Shown here piece after piece: positions 25,089 to 33,955 of a stretch of 64,000 bases of DNA. The position numbers and the translations under genes were made by a program. Position 1 is the stretch's first letter. Every line of letters begins with the position of its first letter. Origin of the DNA: JABDEZ01 sp965276955 (GTDB lineage Bacteria > Bacteroidota > Bacteroidia > Chitinophagales > Chitinophagaceae); NCBI GenBank assembly GCA_965276955.1, contig CBDIBP010000007.1, positions 62,001-126,000 on the forward strand, written 5' to 3'. Below the pieces are notes generated by a model. The model saw only the letters and a program-made list of their open reading frames with translations. It made no database searches and had not been told where the DNA came from.

Positions 25089-26966
25089 GTGGGAACTTCA
25101 ATAAAAAAACTCCCTTATTTTTTGTGTTACCTGGTAGCCTTCGTGCTGGGCATGAAGCAGCTGCGCGAACCTGATACCTGGTGGCAACTGCTGGCAGGCC
25201 GATGGATGCTGCAACACCACCAGGTGACGCATACTGATGTATTCTCGTACACTATGGCCGGACACGAGTGGACCAACGTGAAGTGGCTGTACGAAGTATT
25301 GATAGCAGCTATAGAGCAGGCCATGGGGCCACTGGGCGTACTGCTGTTGCAAAGCGTGGTGAATGTGGCCATAGTGTACTTTTTGTTCAGGTGCATCAGG
25401 TTGCTGGGCGAGCAGATAGCCAGGCAGGCGTCCTCGTTCTTTTCTATTGTGTGCATGCTGTTATTCCTTGTTATTGTGGAGTACAGGATGGCGGGCAGGC
25501 CAGAGATGTTCAGTCACTTGTTTTGTACGATCTACCTATTCTTTTTGCTGCGTTACCCTAAGCTGGAGTGGAAAAATATTGTGTGGCTGGTGCCGCTGCA
25601 ATGCCTGTGGGCTAATATGCACGATGGCTACCCTGTAGGGCTGGTAATGCTGGGCATATATGCAGCGGGCGCCGTAGTAGCATGGGGCATAGCTAAAGAC
25701 AAGAGCTATCTGCAGCAGGCGGGCAGGGCCATAGCGCTTTTTGCTGCATCAACATTGGCAGTGCTTATCAATCCTAATGGCATAAGGTTATGGATACAAC
25801 CCTTTGAGATATACCGGCAGGTGTGGGCCAATAAATATACCACAGAGCTCAACTCGATAGCATCAGCCAATTATTGGGGTTTGCAGGCCATACTGCACAT
25901 TGCGTTGCTGGTACTTGTGGGCGCTTTCTGCATAGCTGCTATCATGGATAAAAAGAAAAGATCGGCATTGACCACCCCGGCTTTGGTAGCTTACCTGCTG
26001 CTGCTTATAGCATTTGCTTATTTATCGCTCACCGCAAATCGCAACATACCTTTTGCAGAGATAGCGCTGCTGCCAGCAGTGCCGTTCATGTGCATCTGGC
26101 TGGCAGATAAGTGCCAGTTAAGCACATGGAAAATATATAAGAGCGCGGCCACCTGGCAAACCGGGATAGCTGTAGTAATTGCAGCGGTGTTTTACATCAA
26201 CATAGTCAACAATAGCTATTACAGGGCTACAAAGTCGCCCAACAGGTATGGGCTGCATGTGAACGTGCTGCACAACCCAGTAGGCACTGCGCGGTTCATT
26301 ACAGAGCATCATATAACGGGGACTGCATTTGCCGACTACTTTATATCATCGTACCTGTTATGGGCGCAGTACCCGGCGTTCCGGTCGTACATCGATCTGC
26401 GCGATCTGGATGTTTTTCCGGCAACGTTCTTCGACCAGTACTTTCAACTTTATGAACACCAGGAGTTATTTAAGGCGCTGGATGATAAATATAATTTCAA
26501 CTATGCGGTCATCAGTACCAGCCAGCTGGTGGGCCTGCAGCACCAGCTTTACTGGCAAAAAGGATATAACATGGTATATGCCGACCCTGTATCGGTCATA
26601 TACCTGAAACAGAACGAGGCCAACAAGGCCATAAATGAGAATGCAGCTATACAAAAACCATTTACCTGGCCGGAGGCTCCCGAAGAGCAGCCGTGGGCAA
26701 ACGCGCTGAACAAACTACTGAACCCGCTGTATGACAACCCGGAACAAGATGAGGTAAATGCACCGCTGTATGCCGCATATTTTTATACCAGTATGCAGGA
26801 CTACCCACAGGCCATCAATATGCTGCGGCCTGCGTTATCTACCCTGCAAGAGAACCCGGCTGTTCTGAGAACAATGGCCACCATTTATACAGAATATGGA
26901 CAAGTGACCCGAGACCCTGCGCTGAAGCAGGCACGGCTGGATAGTGCAGCCATGTATAGCAGGTAA
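25089..26966 (+). CDS. Polytopic membrane protein, GT-C glycosyltransferase-like, with TPR-like tail
   Basis: A 625-residue protein apparently starting at a GTG (25089). The first hydrophobic helix is followed by 'REPDTWWQLLAGRWMLQHHQVTHTDVFSYTMAGHEWTN' (core 'PDTWWQLLAGRW'), a periplasmic-loop motif of GT-C-type membrane glycosyltransferase-like proteins: an acidic residue before a helix and a 'D-x-F-S-Y-T' loop. About ten hydrophobic helices run to residue ~370. A soluble domain follows, and the last ~80 residues are a TPR-like helical pair ('YTSMQDYPQAINMLRPALSTL'). Substrate is unknown and I cannot prove transferase activity. It is followed by a TPR gene 54 bases downstream. Confidence 0.7.
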   Translation: MGTSIKKLPYFLCYLVAFVLGMKQLREPDTWWQLLAGRWMLQHHQVTHTDVFSYTMAGHEWTNVKWLYEVLIAAIEQAMGPLGVLLLQSVVNVAIVYFLFRCIRLLGEQIARQASSFFSIVCMLLFLVIVEYRMAGRPEMFSHLFCTIYLFFLLRYPKLEWKNIVWLVPLQCLWANMHDGYPVGLVMLGIYAAGAVVAWGIAKDKSYLQQAGRAIALFAASTLAVLINPNGIRLWIQPFEIYRQVWANKYTTELNSIASANYWGLQAILHIALLVLVGAFCIAAIMDKKKRSALTTPALVAYLLLLIAFAYLSLTANRNIPFAEIALLPAVPFMCIWLADKCQLSTWKIYKSAATWQTGIAVVIAAVFYINIVNNSYYRATKSPNRYGLHVNVLHNPVGTARFITEHHITGTAFADYFISSYLLWAQYPAFRSYIDLRDLDVFPATFFDQYFQLYEHQELFKALDDKYNFNYAVISTSQLVGLQHQLYWQKGYNMVYADPVSVIYLKQNEANKAINENAAIQKPFTWPEAPEEQPWANALNKLLNPLYDNPEQDEVNAPLYAAYFYTSMQDYPQAINMLRPALSTLQENPAVLRTMATIYTEYGQVTRDPALKQARLDSAAMYSR

Positions 26967-27020
26967 ACTAACTGCTTAATGGAAATTTAATTTTTTAAAC
27001 CACGACCCAAAATATAATTT

Positions 27021-27794
27021 ATGAAACAATGGATATTGATATTATGCGTATGCCTACCGCTGCAAACAGCGGCGAAACACAGTAAGGAATATAATGACGT
27101 GATGAAGCAGCTGAGCGGGATGCCTAACGACACCTTTAAAGTACAGATGCTGCTGAACCTTGCAGATACCTACATAAAAGAACGCCACTCCCGCAGTGAC
27201 AGGATGATATATGCACAACAAGCGTTGGCATTGGCAGACAGTATACACTATAAAAAGGGAACGGGGGATGCATGCAACACCATAGGCCGGCTGACCGGGT
27301 ATAAGCACCTGGCTGCGGTAATAAGCTTTGACAAGGCACTGCAAATAAGGACCGAACTGAATGACACAACAGGAATGGGCCGCACACTCTACTATACGAG
27401 CAGGGTATACATATACCATCATAATTATGAAGCAGCATATACTGACCTTACAAAGGCTAAGACACTACTGGAACATGCAGATAATAAGCCCATGCTGGCC
27501 TATGCCACTGCCGACCTGGGCTGGGTGGATGGCCGCCGCAATGATCACCTGCAAGCTAAACTGAACATGGGCAATGCCATAGCTATGTTCCAGCAGCTGG
27601 GCAATAAAAGGGCCGAAGGGCAAACATACGTGCACCTGGCCTATGTATGCAAGCGCGATGGCTCATACGCTGACGCTGTAAAGCACGCCAAAAAAGGAAA
27701 AGAGCTGGCACTGGAAGTAAAGGATAAGAAAACAGTGATGCGCGCCAACCATTGCCTAAAGCATATGCCCAAACAATACAGGCAGGCCGCTTAA
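27021..27794 (+). CDS. Exported tetratricopeptide-repeat protein
   Basis: A 257-residue exported protein with a signal peptide (MKQWILILCVCLPLQTAA). Residues ~40-245 contain helical pairs with TPR spacing, for example 'AQQALALADSIHYKKGTGDACNTIGRL', 'FDKALQIRTELNDTTGMGRTLYYTSRVYI' and 'AIAMFQQLGNKRAEGQTYVHLAY' (each a typical TPR pair; the glycine and alanine positions fit). Family members often precede a response-regulator or histidine-kinase domain, but here the frame ends early, and a thioredoxin-like fragment overlaps its 3' end in another frame. The protein could therefore be a truncated form of a longer gene. Confidence 0.7.
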   Translation: MKQWILILCVCLPLQTAAKHSKEYNDVMKQLSGMPNDTFKVQMLLNLADTYIKERHSRSDRMIYAQQALALADSIHYKKGTGDACNTIGRLTGYKHLAAVISFDKALQIRTELNDTTGMGRTLYYTSRVYIYHHNYEAAYTDLTKAKTLLEHADNKPMLAYATADLGWVDGRRNDHLQAKLNMGNAIAMFQQLGNKRAEGQTYVHLAYVCKRDGSYADAVKHAKKGKELALEVKDKKTVMRANHCLKHMPKQYRQAA

Positions 27795-28137
27795 TTTTTG
27801 TGGTCAATGGCTGTAGGCAGGAATTCAAAGAACTAAATGAGGTATATGATAGTCTGAAAGGAAACCCGGCATTTAAATTTGTATCGGTCACTTACGACCC
27901 TAAGGACACGGTGGTCCTATTTAACAAGCAATACCAATTGAAATACCCTATAGCATTCGTACCAGACAAAAAGGATGCTTACAAAATGAATTTTGGCAAT
28001 GGTTTTCCAACCTCGATCATAATGGATAAGCTGGGTAATATCGTGTCCCTGCACTGTGGACGATCACGGAAACTATAAATAATACATTCTTACTTTCTAA
28101 AGGGAAGCTTATTGAGCAGATCAGATCTTTATTATAA
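27752..28137 (+). pseudogene. Decayed thioredoxin/TlpA-like gene fragment
   Basis: A reading frame overlapping the TPR gene by 43 bases encodes a thioredoxin-fold segment: 'LIFVVNGCRQEFKELNEVY', 'FKFVSVTYDPKDTVV', 'YPIAFVPDKKDAYKMNF' and the cis-Pro loop 'GFPTSIIMDKLGNIVSLH'. It has no ATG, and the first strand leads into a single Cys (NGCRQEF), so a CxxC pair is missing and a deletion is likely. At ~28056-28062 the frame breaks; the next frame continues with 'ITETINNTFLLSKGKLIEQI' and stops at 28135-28137, the family's expected C-terminal helix. One missing base thus explains the frame change. Alternatively it could be the C-terminal domain of the TPR gene after rearrangement. Confidence 0.65.
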
Positions 28138-28168
28138 AAACAAAAAGCACATCTCAACGATGTGCTTT
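28136..28168 (-). terminator. Bidirectional intrinsic terminator
   Basis: A perfect 10-bp stem (AAAGCACATC / GATGTGCTTT) with a 5-base loop. On the minus strand it is followed by a T-rich tract, so it mainly ends the leftward gene 28192-28623; on the plus strand only TTT follows. Confidence 0.72.
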
Positions 28169-28191
28169 CAAATATTGCAATTACGATATAC

Positions 28192-28623
28192 CTAAGGAGC
28201 TACAGCGTAAGACACTTTACATTTCTCGTTCTGTGCAGTGTTCACCAGTGTAAGGTAGTTGGGGTGTGAGAATTCTATGCGGTATTCAACGGGCTTGCCC
28301 TTGCGTGGTCTCAGTGTAAGCAATGTAGTGCCATCTTGCGCTACGTTGAACTGGTAGTTGCCGGTCTCCCGCGGATTGTCCCTTGCATCACGGTTCACGC
28401 GCACATAGGTGCCATAGTTGTTGCCAGCATAAGAGCCAGATGGCGTAAGCCTCAGCGAACTGTAATACTTTACGAACTGGTCCTCTTCGTTAACATTACC
28501 ATATTGGTCGGGGCATTTCATGGCTACTATGCGCCATGTTCTGTTCACGATATCGGCACGGCCTTGTGCATGCATTACTACCGGCATTGCCAGTAATAGA
28601 ATTATCAGCAGATGTTTGTACAT
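28192..28623 (-). CDS. Small exported protein, lipocalin-like fold possible
   Basis: A 143-residue exported protein starting at the ATG complementary to 28621-28623 (another ATG lies 12 bases upstream). Signal peptide 'MYKHLLIILLLAMPVVMHAQ' precedes a Tyr/Asn-rich beta sequence with 'NRTWRIVAMKCPDQYGNV' at the start, 'SLRLTPSGSYAGNNYGTY' and 'GNYQFNVAQDGTTLLTLRPR', which resembles the small lipocalin-like (DUF-type) domains abundant in Bacteroidota. No ligand or function is known. A terminator follows at 28136-28168. Confidence 0.65.
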   Translation of the reverse strand: MYKHLLIILLLAMPVVMHAQGRADIVNRTWRIVAMKCPDQYGNVNEEDQFVKYYSSLRLTPSGSYAGNNYGTYVRVNRDARDNPRETGNYQFNVAQDGTTLLTLRPRKGKPVEYRIEFSHPNYLTLVNTAQNEKCKVSYAVAP

Positions 28624-28728
28624 GTTATTTAACATAAAACAGATCTTATATATTTTACTCTAAAATAATAAAGCTTCTGTTCATTCCAATATGCCGTGCT
28701 GTTTTTTGCAGAAATACTTCTGAAGATG

Positions 28729-29298
28729 TTAAAACACCTTCCCGTAATCGGGCTCGTCAGTATATCTTTTGTTCCTTATCAGCTTCATACCCTGCATCTT
28801 TAACTGTTGCGGAGCATTACTTTTATTGTTGCCTGCATATATACAATTGCAGTGGATAGCGCTTAGCTGTGCCGTATCGAACACGATAGGGTATTTATGG
28901 TTCTGGTAGGTGACATCGTAAAGCTGGCGGGTCTTCATATCCATCTGCAGCCATGCTATTGTTTTTATAGTGGTGGTATCATCTGGTCTATAGTTTATCC
29001 ATATCAGCATACTATCATTGTTGCCTATGGTGTGGGCTATATTGTAGGTATGTGGCCTTATGTGCAGCACGGTATCGTAAGCAGTATTCTTTTTGCTCAG
29101 TTCGCTGGTCAGCAGCATCCAGTACAGTACGGTCTCGCAGTCCAGTGTGCTGTCCTTTGCAGAACAGCTACCAGCCAGGCTGCTGCTCGATGCCATCCTC
29201 TGCAAAAAGGTATCTGTACCGCTCACACTGCTATACGACTGTGCTTCTTCATCGCAGCCGGATAATAGTATCAGCAAGAATAATAAAAGGTTTCTCAT
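28729..29298 (-). CDS. Putative lipoprotein of unknown function
   Basis: A 189-residue protein with a lipoprotein signal 'MRNLLLFLLILLSGCDEE' (lipobox LSGC, Cys15), so it should be anchored in the outer membrane facing the periplasm or surface. The mature part contains 'MLIWINYRPDDTTTIKTIAWLQMDMKTRQLYDVTY' (core 'KTIAWLQMDMKTRQL') and 'FDTAQLSAIHCNCIYAGNN'. I do not recognise the family. It lies 106 bases upstream of the 28192 gene on the same strand and diverges from the TonB receptor. Confidence 0.68.
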   Translation of the reverse strand: MRNLLLFLLILLSGCDEEAQSYSSVSGTDTFLQRMASSSSLAGSCSAKDSTLDCETVLYWMLLTSELSKKNTAYDTVLHIRPHTYNIAHTIGNNDSMLIWINYRPDDTTTIKTIAWLQMDMKTRQLYDVTYQNHKYPIVFDTAQLSAIHCNCIYAGNNKSNAPQQLKMQGMKLIRNKRYTDEPDYGKVF

Positions 29299-29472
29299 CC
29301 CCTATGTAAGTATTGTAAAGATCATGAAAGATCCCGAGACAGATCATGATATTAAAAAAATATTTTTTGTTATAATTTCTTTAACTAAAGGTCATAGGGA
29401 AGTAGTTAATAATATGCCAATTTTTTAAGGATCGAATGTGTAATTAAATTTATTGCCAACTTGCAGCCCACT

Positions 29473-31941
29473 ATGCGCTACAAACTGGTCATTATCCTTT
29501 TCTCCTTCCTTTTTGCGTGCTTTGGTATGCATGCCGCACCAGCATCGAACAGACTAAGCGGCGTTGTAAAAGACAATAACAATAAACCACTGCCGGGAGC
29601 AATAGTAGAGATACCCGACCTGAAAAAGGGCGGTATGACCGACAGCAACGGCCAGTATAGTATAGAGAACCTACCCAAGGGTACTTACGTAGTAGTGGTG
29701 AACATGATCAGCTTCAGCAGTGTGACGCGCACGGTATCCATAAACCAGGATACCCGGCAAAACTTTAAACTGGATGAAAGCGCGATAGAGAGCCAGGAGG
29801 TGGTAGTAACAGGCCAATCGAAAGCCACTGAGATACGCAAAAGCCCGGAACCTATTGTGACCATAAACGCACAATACCTGAGAGAGAACGAGGCCAGCAA
29901 TGCTATAGATGCCATAACCAAGATACCGGGAATAAAAGCAGTGACCACCGGCCCAAATGTATCTAAACCCTTTATAAGAGGATTGGGATATAACCGCGTA
30001 CTGACCTTGTACGATGGTATGCGGCAGGAAGGCCAGCAATGGGGCGATGAACATGGTATAGAGGTAGACCAGTATAACGTAGACCACATAGAAGTGATAA
30101 AGGGGCCATCAGGACTTATTTATGGCTCTGATGCACTTGCGGGAGTAGTGAACCTATTGCCTACACCACCGGCACCGGAGGGCACTATAGGCGGTAACAT
30201 AACTACTGATGTGCAAACCAACAACAGCCAGCTGGGCGGCTCATTGCTGCTGGAAGGAACGCAAAAAGGCGTATACTGGATAGGCAGGGTATCGCACAAG
30301 GAAGCCAAGGACTACCAAGACCCTGTAGATGGGCGCGTATATAGCACCAGGTACAAGGAAACAGACATAAGCGCAACGGCAGGTATAAAAAGGAAATGGG
30401 GGTTCAGCCAACTGGAATTCACGCTTTTTGATGACCTGCAAGGCATACCAGACGGCAGCCGTGACTCTGCCACCCGCCAATTTACCAAGCAGGTGACCGA
30501 TGCCGATACTGCACCCCGCCCCATAGTGAGCAATAGCGAACTGAACAGCTATAAACTACCGGTACTACACCAGCATGTGCAGCACTACCGCGCTATGCTG
30601 AGCAACAAGGTAGTAGTGGGAGATGGATCGGTAGCTGTGAATATAGGTTTTGAACGCAGTGTGCGCCAGGAATATAGCCACCCGGACCACCCAAGTATAG
30701 CGGGGCTGGACCTGCAGCTTAATAGTTTCTTGTACGATATAAAATATTACGCTGCCGAAATAAAAGGATGGAACCTGACAGCTGGTGTGAATGGGATGTA
30801 CCAGGTGAACACGGTGACACGAGGTACCGAATTTGTGATACCTTCTTACAACCAGTTCGATATAGGGCCTTTTGTGATGGTGAAGAAAAACTTTGGTAAG
30901 CTGGATATAAGCGGTGGTGTGCGGTATGACAGCCGTTCTTTTCATAACGACAGCCTGGCTACCATAACCAACCCGGCCACAGGGCTTGACATGGCCTATA
31001 GTGGCACTGATACCACTGCCCGGGGCGCATTCCACAACTATACACATACCTTTTCGGGCCTAACTTATAGTATAGGGGCTACCTACCTCTTCAGCGATCA
31101 CCTTTCTATAAAAGCGAACGTATCCAGGGGATTCAGGGCGCCTAATATTGCAGAGATATCGGCCAATGGTGTGCATCCCGGCACCAATATATACCAGGTA
31201 GGGAACCCCAACTTTAAACCCGAGTTTGGCACACAGGAAGATATAGGCCTCGATTATACATCGCGCCACATATCTGGTACCATTGCCTTCTTTAATAACA
31301 ATATCAGCAACTATATATACAACAAAAAGATACTGAACAAGCAAGGGGGCGACTCCATACTGCAGAACAACCAGGTCTTTGAATTCAGCGCCACACAGGC
31401 ACAGCTATATGGCGGGGAAATAGAGATAGATATCCACCCTCACCCGCTTGACTGGCTGCATTTTGAGAACAGTTTCTCAGTGGTGTACGGCGTAAATAAA
31501 GGTGCGAATGGTGTATCACCCGGCGATACTGCCAAGTACCTGCCGTACATACCACCTCCACACGGCCTATCTGAACTGAGAGCCAATTTTAAAAAACTGG
31601 CAAAAGGGCTGGCCAACTCTTTTGTAAAGGTGCAGATGGAATATTATACCAAACAAAACCACGTATTCTCTGCATACAATACCGAGACACCAACACCGGG
31701 ATATGTGCTGCTGAATGCAGGAATAGGGACAGATATTGTGAACAAGAAAGGAACAGTTGTCTGCAACATATCCGTATTTGGCAACAACCTGGCCAATGAG
31801 GCGTACCAAGACCATCTGAGCCGCCTGAAATACTTTGAGCAATACCCTACCGACCCGCGCGGGCACTCCGGCATATACAATATGGGGCGGAACATTGGGA
31901 TCAAATTAGAGATACCACTGTACATCAGGCACACTTCGTGA
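29473..31941 (+). CDS. TonB-dependent outer-membrane receptor
   Basis: An 822-residue receptor starting at the ATG 29473 (a TTG 12 bases upstream is in frame). Signal peptide ~1-22 is followed by a carboxypeptidase-regulatory-like domain (residues ~27-110, 'LSGVVKDNNNKPLPGAIVEI') and a plug domain (~115-225, 'KSPEPIVTINAQYL', 'VSKPFIRGLGYNRVLTLYDG', 'IEVIKGPSGLIYGSDALAGVVNLL'), then a 22-strand barrel to the C-terminus ('MGRNIGIKLEIPLY'). The plug resembles those of zinc and siderophore receptors, but no SusD partner follows, so it is not a polysaccharide SusC protein. Substrate unknown. Confidence 0.93.
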   Translation: MRYKLVIILFSFLFACFGMHAAPASNRLSGVVKDNNNKPLPGAIVEIPDLKKGGMTDSNGQYSIENLPKGTYVVVVNMISFSSVTRTVSINQDTRQNFKLDESAIESQEVVVTGQSKATEIRKSPEPIVTINAQYLRENEASNAIDAITKIPGIKAVTTGPNVSKPFIRGLGYNRVLTLYDGMRQEGQQWGDEHGIEVDQYNVDHIEVIKGPSGLIYGSDALAGVVNLLPTPPAPEGTIGGNITTDVQTNNSQLGGSLLLEGTQKGVYWIGRVSHKEAKDYQDPVDGRVYSTRYKETDISATAGIKRKWGFSQLEFTLFDDLQGIPDGSRDSATRQFTKQVTDADTAPRPIVSNSELNSYKLPVLHQHVQHYRAMLSNKVVVGDGSVAVNIGFERSVRQEYSHPDHPSIAGLDLQLNSFLYDIKYYAAEIKGWNLTAGVNGMYQVNTVTRGTEFVIPSYNQFDIGPFVMVKKNFGKLDISGGVRYDSRSFHNDSLATITNPATGLDMAYSGTDTTARGAFHNYTHTFSGLTYSIGATYLFSDHLSIKANVSRGFRAPNIAEISANGVHPGTNIYQVGNPNFKPEFGTQEDIGLDYTSRHISGTIAFFNNNISNYIYNKKILNKQGGDSILQNNQVFEFSATQAQLYGGEIEIDIHPHPLDWLHFENSFSVVYGVNKGANGVSPGDTAKYLPYIPPPHGLSELRANFKKLAKGLANSFVKVQMEYYTKQNHVFSAYNTETPTPGYVLLNAGIGTDIVNKKGTVVCNISVFGNNLANEAYQDHLSRLKYFEQYPTDPRGHSGIYNMGRNIGIKLEIPLYIRHTS

Positions 31942-31994
31942 TCTTATTGTTCTATTAACAAACCAAATTGCCTTTTCGTACGTTTATAATATAA

Positions 31995-32531
31995 ATGCAA
32001 GAAGGTATGCTTAATAAGAATTTATTGATAGCCATGTGTGCTCTGGTATTGGTGGCGTTTGGGGCATGCGCCCAGGTGACCTCATCGAAGAATATACTAC
32101 ACAAGCACGATAACAACCCTTATTACTCCCATACAGACAATACGCCACTGAACGTAAGCGATGCTACCTGGAAGAAGATACTGCCCCCTGGCGTATACGA
32201 GATAGCAAGGGAGAAAGGTACAGAACAGGCCTATACAGGCGAATACTGGGACAACCATAAGAAAGGCACTTACTACTGCGCGGTATGCGGGCATCCGTTG
32301 TTTATCTCTGATACCAAATTTGATAGCGGTACAGGGTGGCCCAGCTTTTACCAGACACTAAATAAGAACAGTACCACACTGCAGGCCGACGGATCGGACG
32401 GTATGTCGCGCACAGAAGTAACGTGCGCGCGGTGCCACAGCCACCTGGGTCACGTGTTTGACGACGGCCCTGCCCCTACTTACAAAAGATATTGCATGGA
32501 TGGTAATGTGCTGGACTTTGTTTCGAGATAA
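31995..32531 (+). CDS. msrB: Peptide-methionine (R)-S-oxide reductase MsrB, exported
   Basis: A 178-residue methionine sulfoxide reductase with an N-terminal signal/anchor ('LLIAMCALVLVAFGACAQ'). It repairs methionine-R-sulfoxide in envelope proteins. Zinc is held by two CxxC pairs, 'YYCAVCGHPLF' and 'VTCARCHSHLGHVFDDGP'; the core 'DSGTGWPSFYQ' is intact. The catalytic Cys lies in 'RYCMDGNVLDF', where the usual Asn two positions after the Cys is Asp-Gly, a conservative change. A strong terminator follows 60 bases downstream. ATGs at 31995 and 32007 are both possible starts. Confidence 0.93.
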   Translation: MQEGMLNKNLLIAMCALVLVAFGACAQVTSSKNILHKHDNNPYYSHTDNTPLNVSDATWKKILPPGVYEIAREKGTEQAYTGEYWDNHKKGTYYCAVCGHPLFISDTKFDSGTGWPSFYQTLNKNSTTLQADGSDGMSRTEVTCARCHSHLGHVFDDGPAPTYKRYCMDGNVLDFVSR

Positions 32532-32592
32532 TATGCAGCATGATCGCTGACGTCTATAAAGATGGTTATGAGGATGGTTTATTTGGTTTTAC

Positions 32593-32624
32593 CCCGTTAT
32601 TTTGCAAAAAATAACGGGTTTTTT
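32593..32624 (+). terminator. Strong intrinsic terminator abutting the nth start codon
   Basis: An 11-bp perfect stem (CCCGTTATTTT / AAAATAACGGG, loop GCAA) followed by six T; the last T is the base before the ATG of nth. It ends the msrB transcript. It also holds a near-match (TTATTTTG) to the -7 promoter box. Confidence 0.8.
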
Positions 32625-33341
32625 ATGACCAGGAAAGAACGGTTTGCTTTTGTGATAGATTGGTTCAAAAAGAACATGCCTGATGCGGAAACAGAACTGC
32701 ACTATACTAACCCTTATGAACTACTGGTTGCAGTGATACTATCGGCCCAGTGCACCGACAAGAGGGTGAACATGACCACACCAGCCATATTTGCAAAATA
32801 CCCTACCGTAGAGGCACTGGCCAAGGCAAAAGAGGAGGATGTTTACGAACTCATCAAAAGCATCAGTTTTGCCAACAACAAAACAAAGCACCTGCTGGGC
32901 ATGACCAAAATGCTGGTGGAAAAATATAACGGTATAGTACCTGACAATACGGAAGACCTGGTGCTGCTGCCAGGGGTGGGGCGTAAGACGGCCAACGTCA
33001 TCACATCGGTAGTATACGGGCAGGCAAGCATGGCTGTAGACACGCATGTATTCAGGGTATCGGCACGCATAGGGCTTACTGTAAATGCAAAGAACCCCTT
33101 GCAGACCGAACAGCAACTGATAGCGGCCATACCTGAGGACCTGGTAGTTATAGCCCACCACTGGCTGATACTGCATGGCCGCTATGTGTGCGTGGCACGC
33201 CGCCCGAAGTGCGAGATATGCGGACTGAAGCCTGCCTGTAAATATTACCAAACGGATATGAAGTACATAGTAGAGCCGGAACTAAAAGCCCCGGCCCGCA
33301 AAAAAGTTGTTGCTAAAAAAACTACTGCCAAGAAGGCTTAA
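32625..33341 (+). CDS. nth: Endonuclease III
   Basis: A 238-residue base-excision-repair glycosylase/AP lyase that removes oxidised pyrimidines. The start is set at the ATG 32625 ('MTRKERFAFVIDWFKKNM'); upstream in-frame ATGs would run through the terminator. The helix-hairpin-helix with the catalytic Lys is 'LPGVGRKTANVI', the catalytic Asp is in 'VDTHVFRVSARIG', and the [4Fe-4S] loop is C-x6-C-x2-C-x5-C ('CVARRPKCEICGLKPAC'). The Lys/Ala-rich tail ('APARKKVVAKKTTAKKA') is a non-conserved extension. Its 3' end overlaps the convergent thioredoxin-like gene by 20 bases. Confidence 0.95.
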   Translation: MTRKERFAFVIDWFKKNMPDAETELHYTNPYELLVAVILSAQCTDKRVNMTTPAIFAKYPTVEALAKAKEEDVYELIKSISFANNKTKHLLGMTKMLVEKYNGIVPDNTEDLVLLPGVGRKTANVITSVVYGQASMAVDTHVFRVSARIGLTVNAKNPLQTEQQLIAAIPEDLVVIAHHWLILHGRYVCVARRPKCEICGLKPACKYYQTDMKYIVEPELKAPARKKVVAKKTTAKKA

Positions 33342-33867
33342 AGCTCTTATCATATTCAGGCCAGGCCACGTGCTTGTATGTGTTATCGCCAAAGTAACGC
33401 GCGAATTTTTCCATTTCTACCGTTGTTCTGTAACCTGGTATAGGCTGGGGATTTTGAAAATCTTCCAGCATGAAGATGCTTGTAGGAAAAGACATTTGTC
33501 CGTTCGCAAGAGATACGGCCAGGGTATTAGCTTTATACTGTGGGTCGTAATAATACACTTTCCCTGCGAACATCAGCGTGTCCTTACGTTCTGCATCAAG
33601 GCGAACTGCATAGAAATTCTGGTTGAAGTATTTTATCAGCCTGGGGTCTGTAAATGTTTTTTGCTCCATCACCTTGCACCAGCCACACCATGAGGTATAC
33701 ATATCTATATACACTTTGCGGGGCTGTTGTTTCATTTTCACCTGCAGCTCCTCCAGCGTAAGCCAGTGTATCTCTTTATTGTCGTCCTCTTTTTTATTCC
33801 TATCTCCGGCAAATGTTGTGCTGGTCGCACTAACGATAAGCAGTGCCAGTAGCAATATTCGTTTCAT
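33322..33867 (-). CDS. Exported thioredoxin-family protein
   Basis: A 181-residue periplasmic thioredoxin-like protein with a signal peptide ending 'STTFAG'. The redox site is 'YTSWCGWCKVMEQKTF', a thioredoxin_7-type CGWC motif with the tail 'KVMEQKTFTDPRLIKYFNQNF' typical of DsbD-gamma-like proteins; the cis-Pro loop is 'MSFPTSIFM'. It probably reduces or isomerises disulfides in the envelope. A TAAATTCG box at 33889-33896 (minus strand) is a weak promoter candidate. Its stop lies inside the convergent nth gene (20-base overlap). Confidence 0.88.
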   Translation of the reverse strand: MKRILLLALLIVSATSTTFAGDRNKKEDDNKEIHWLTLEELQVKMKQQPRKVYIDMYTSWCGWCKVMEQKTFTDPRLIKYFNQNFYAVRLDAERKDTLMFAGKVYYYDPQYKANTLAVSLANGQMSFPTSIFMLEDFQNPQPIPGYRTTVEMEKFARYFGDNTYKHVAWPEYDKSFKPSWQ

Positions 33868-33955
33868 TTATAACCTGTTTTATAAAAACGAATTTACAAT
33901 TAATCCATGTAGTTTTGTTGTTAATATTTCAACAGGTAAACAATAAGACACGTAG

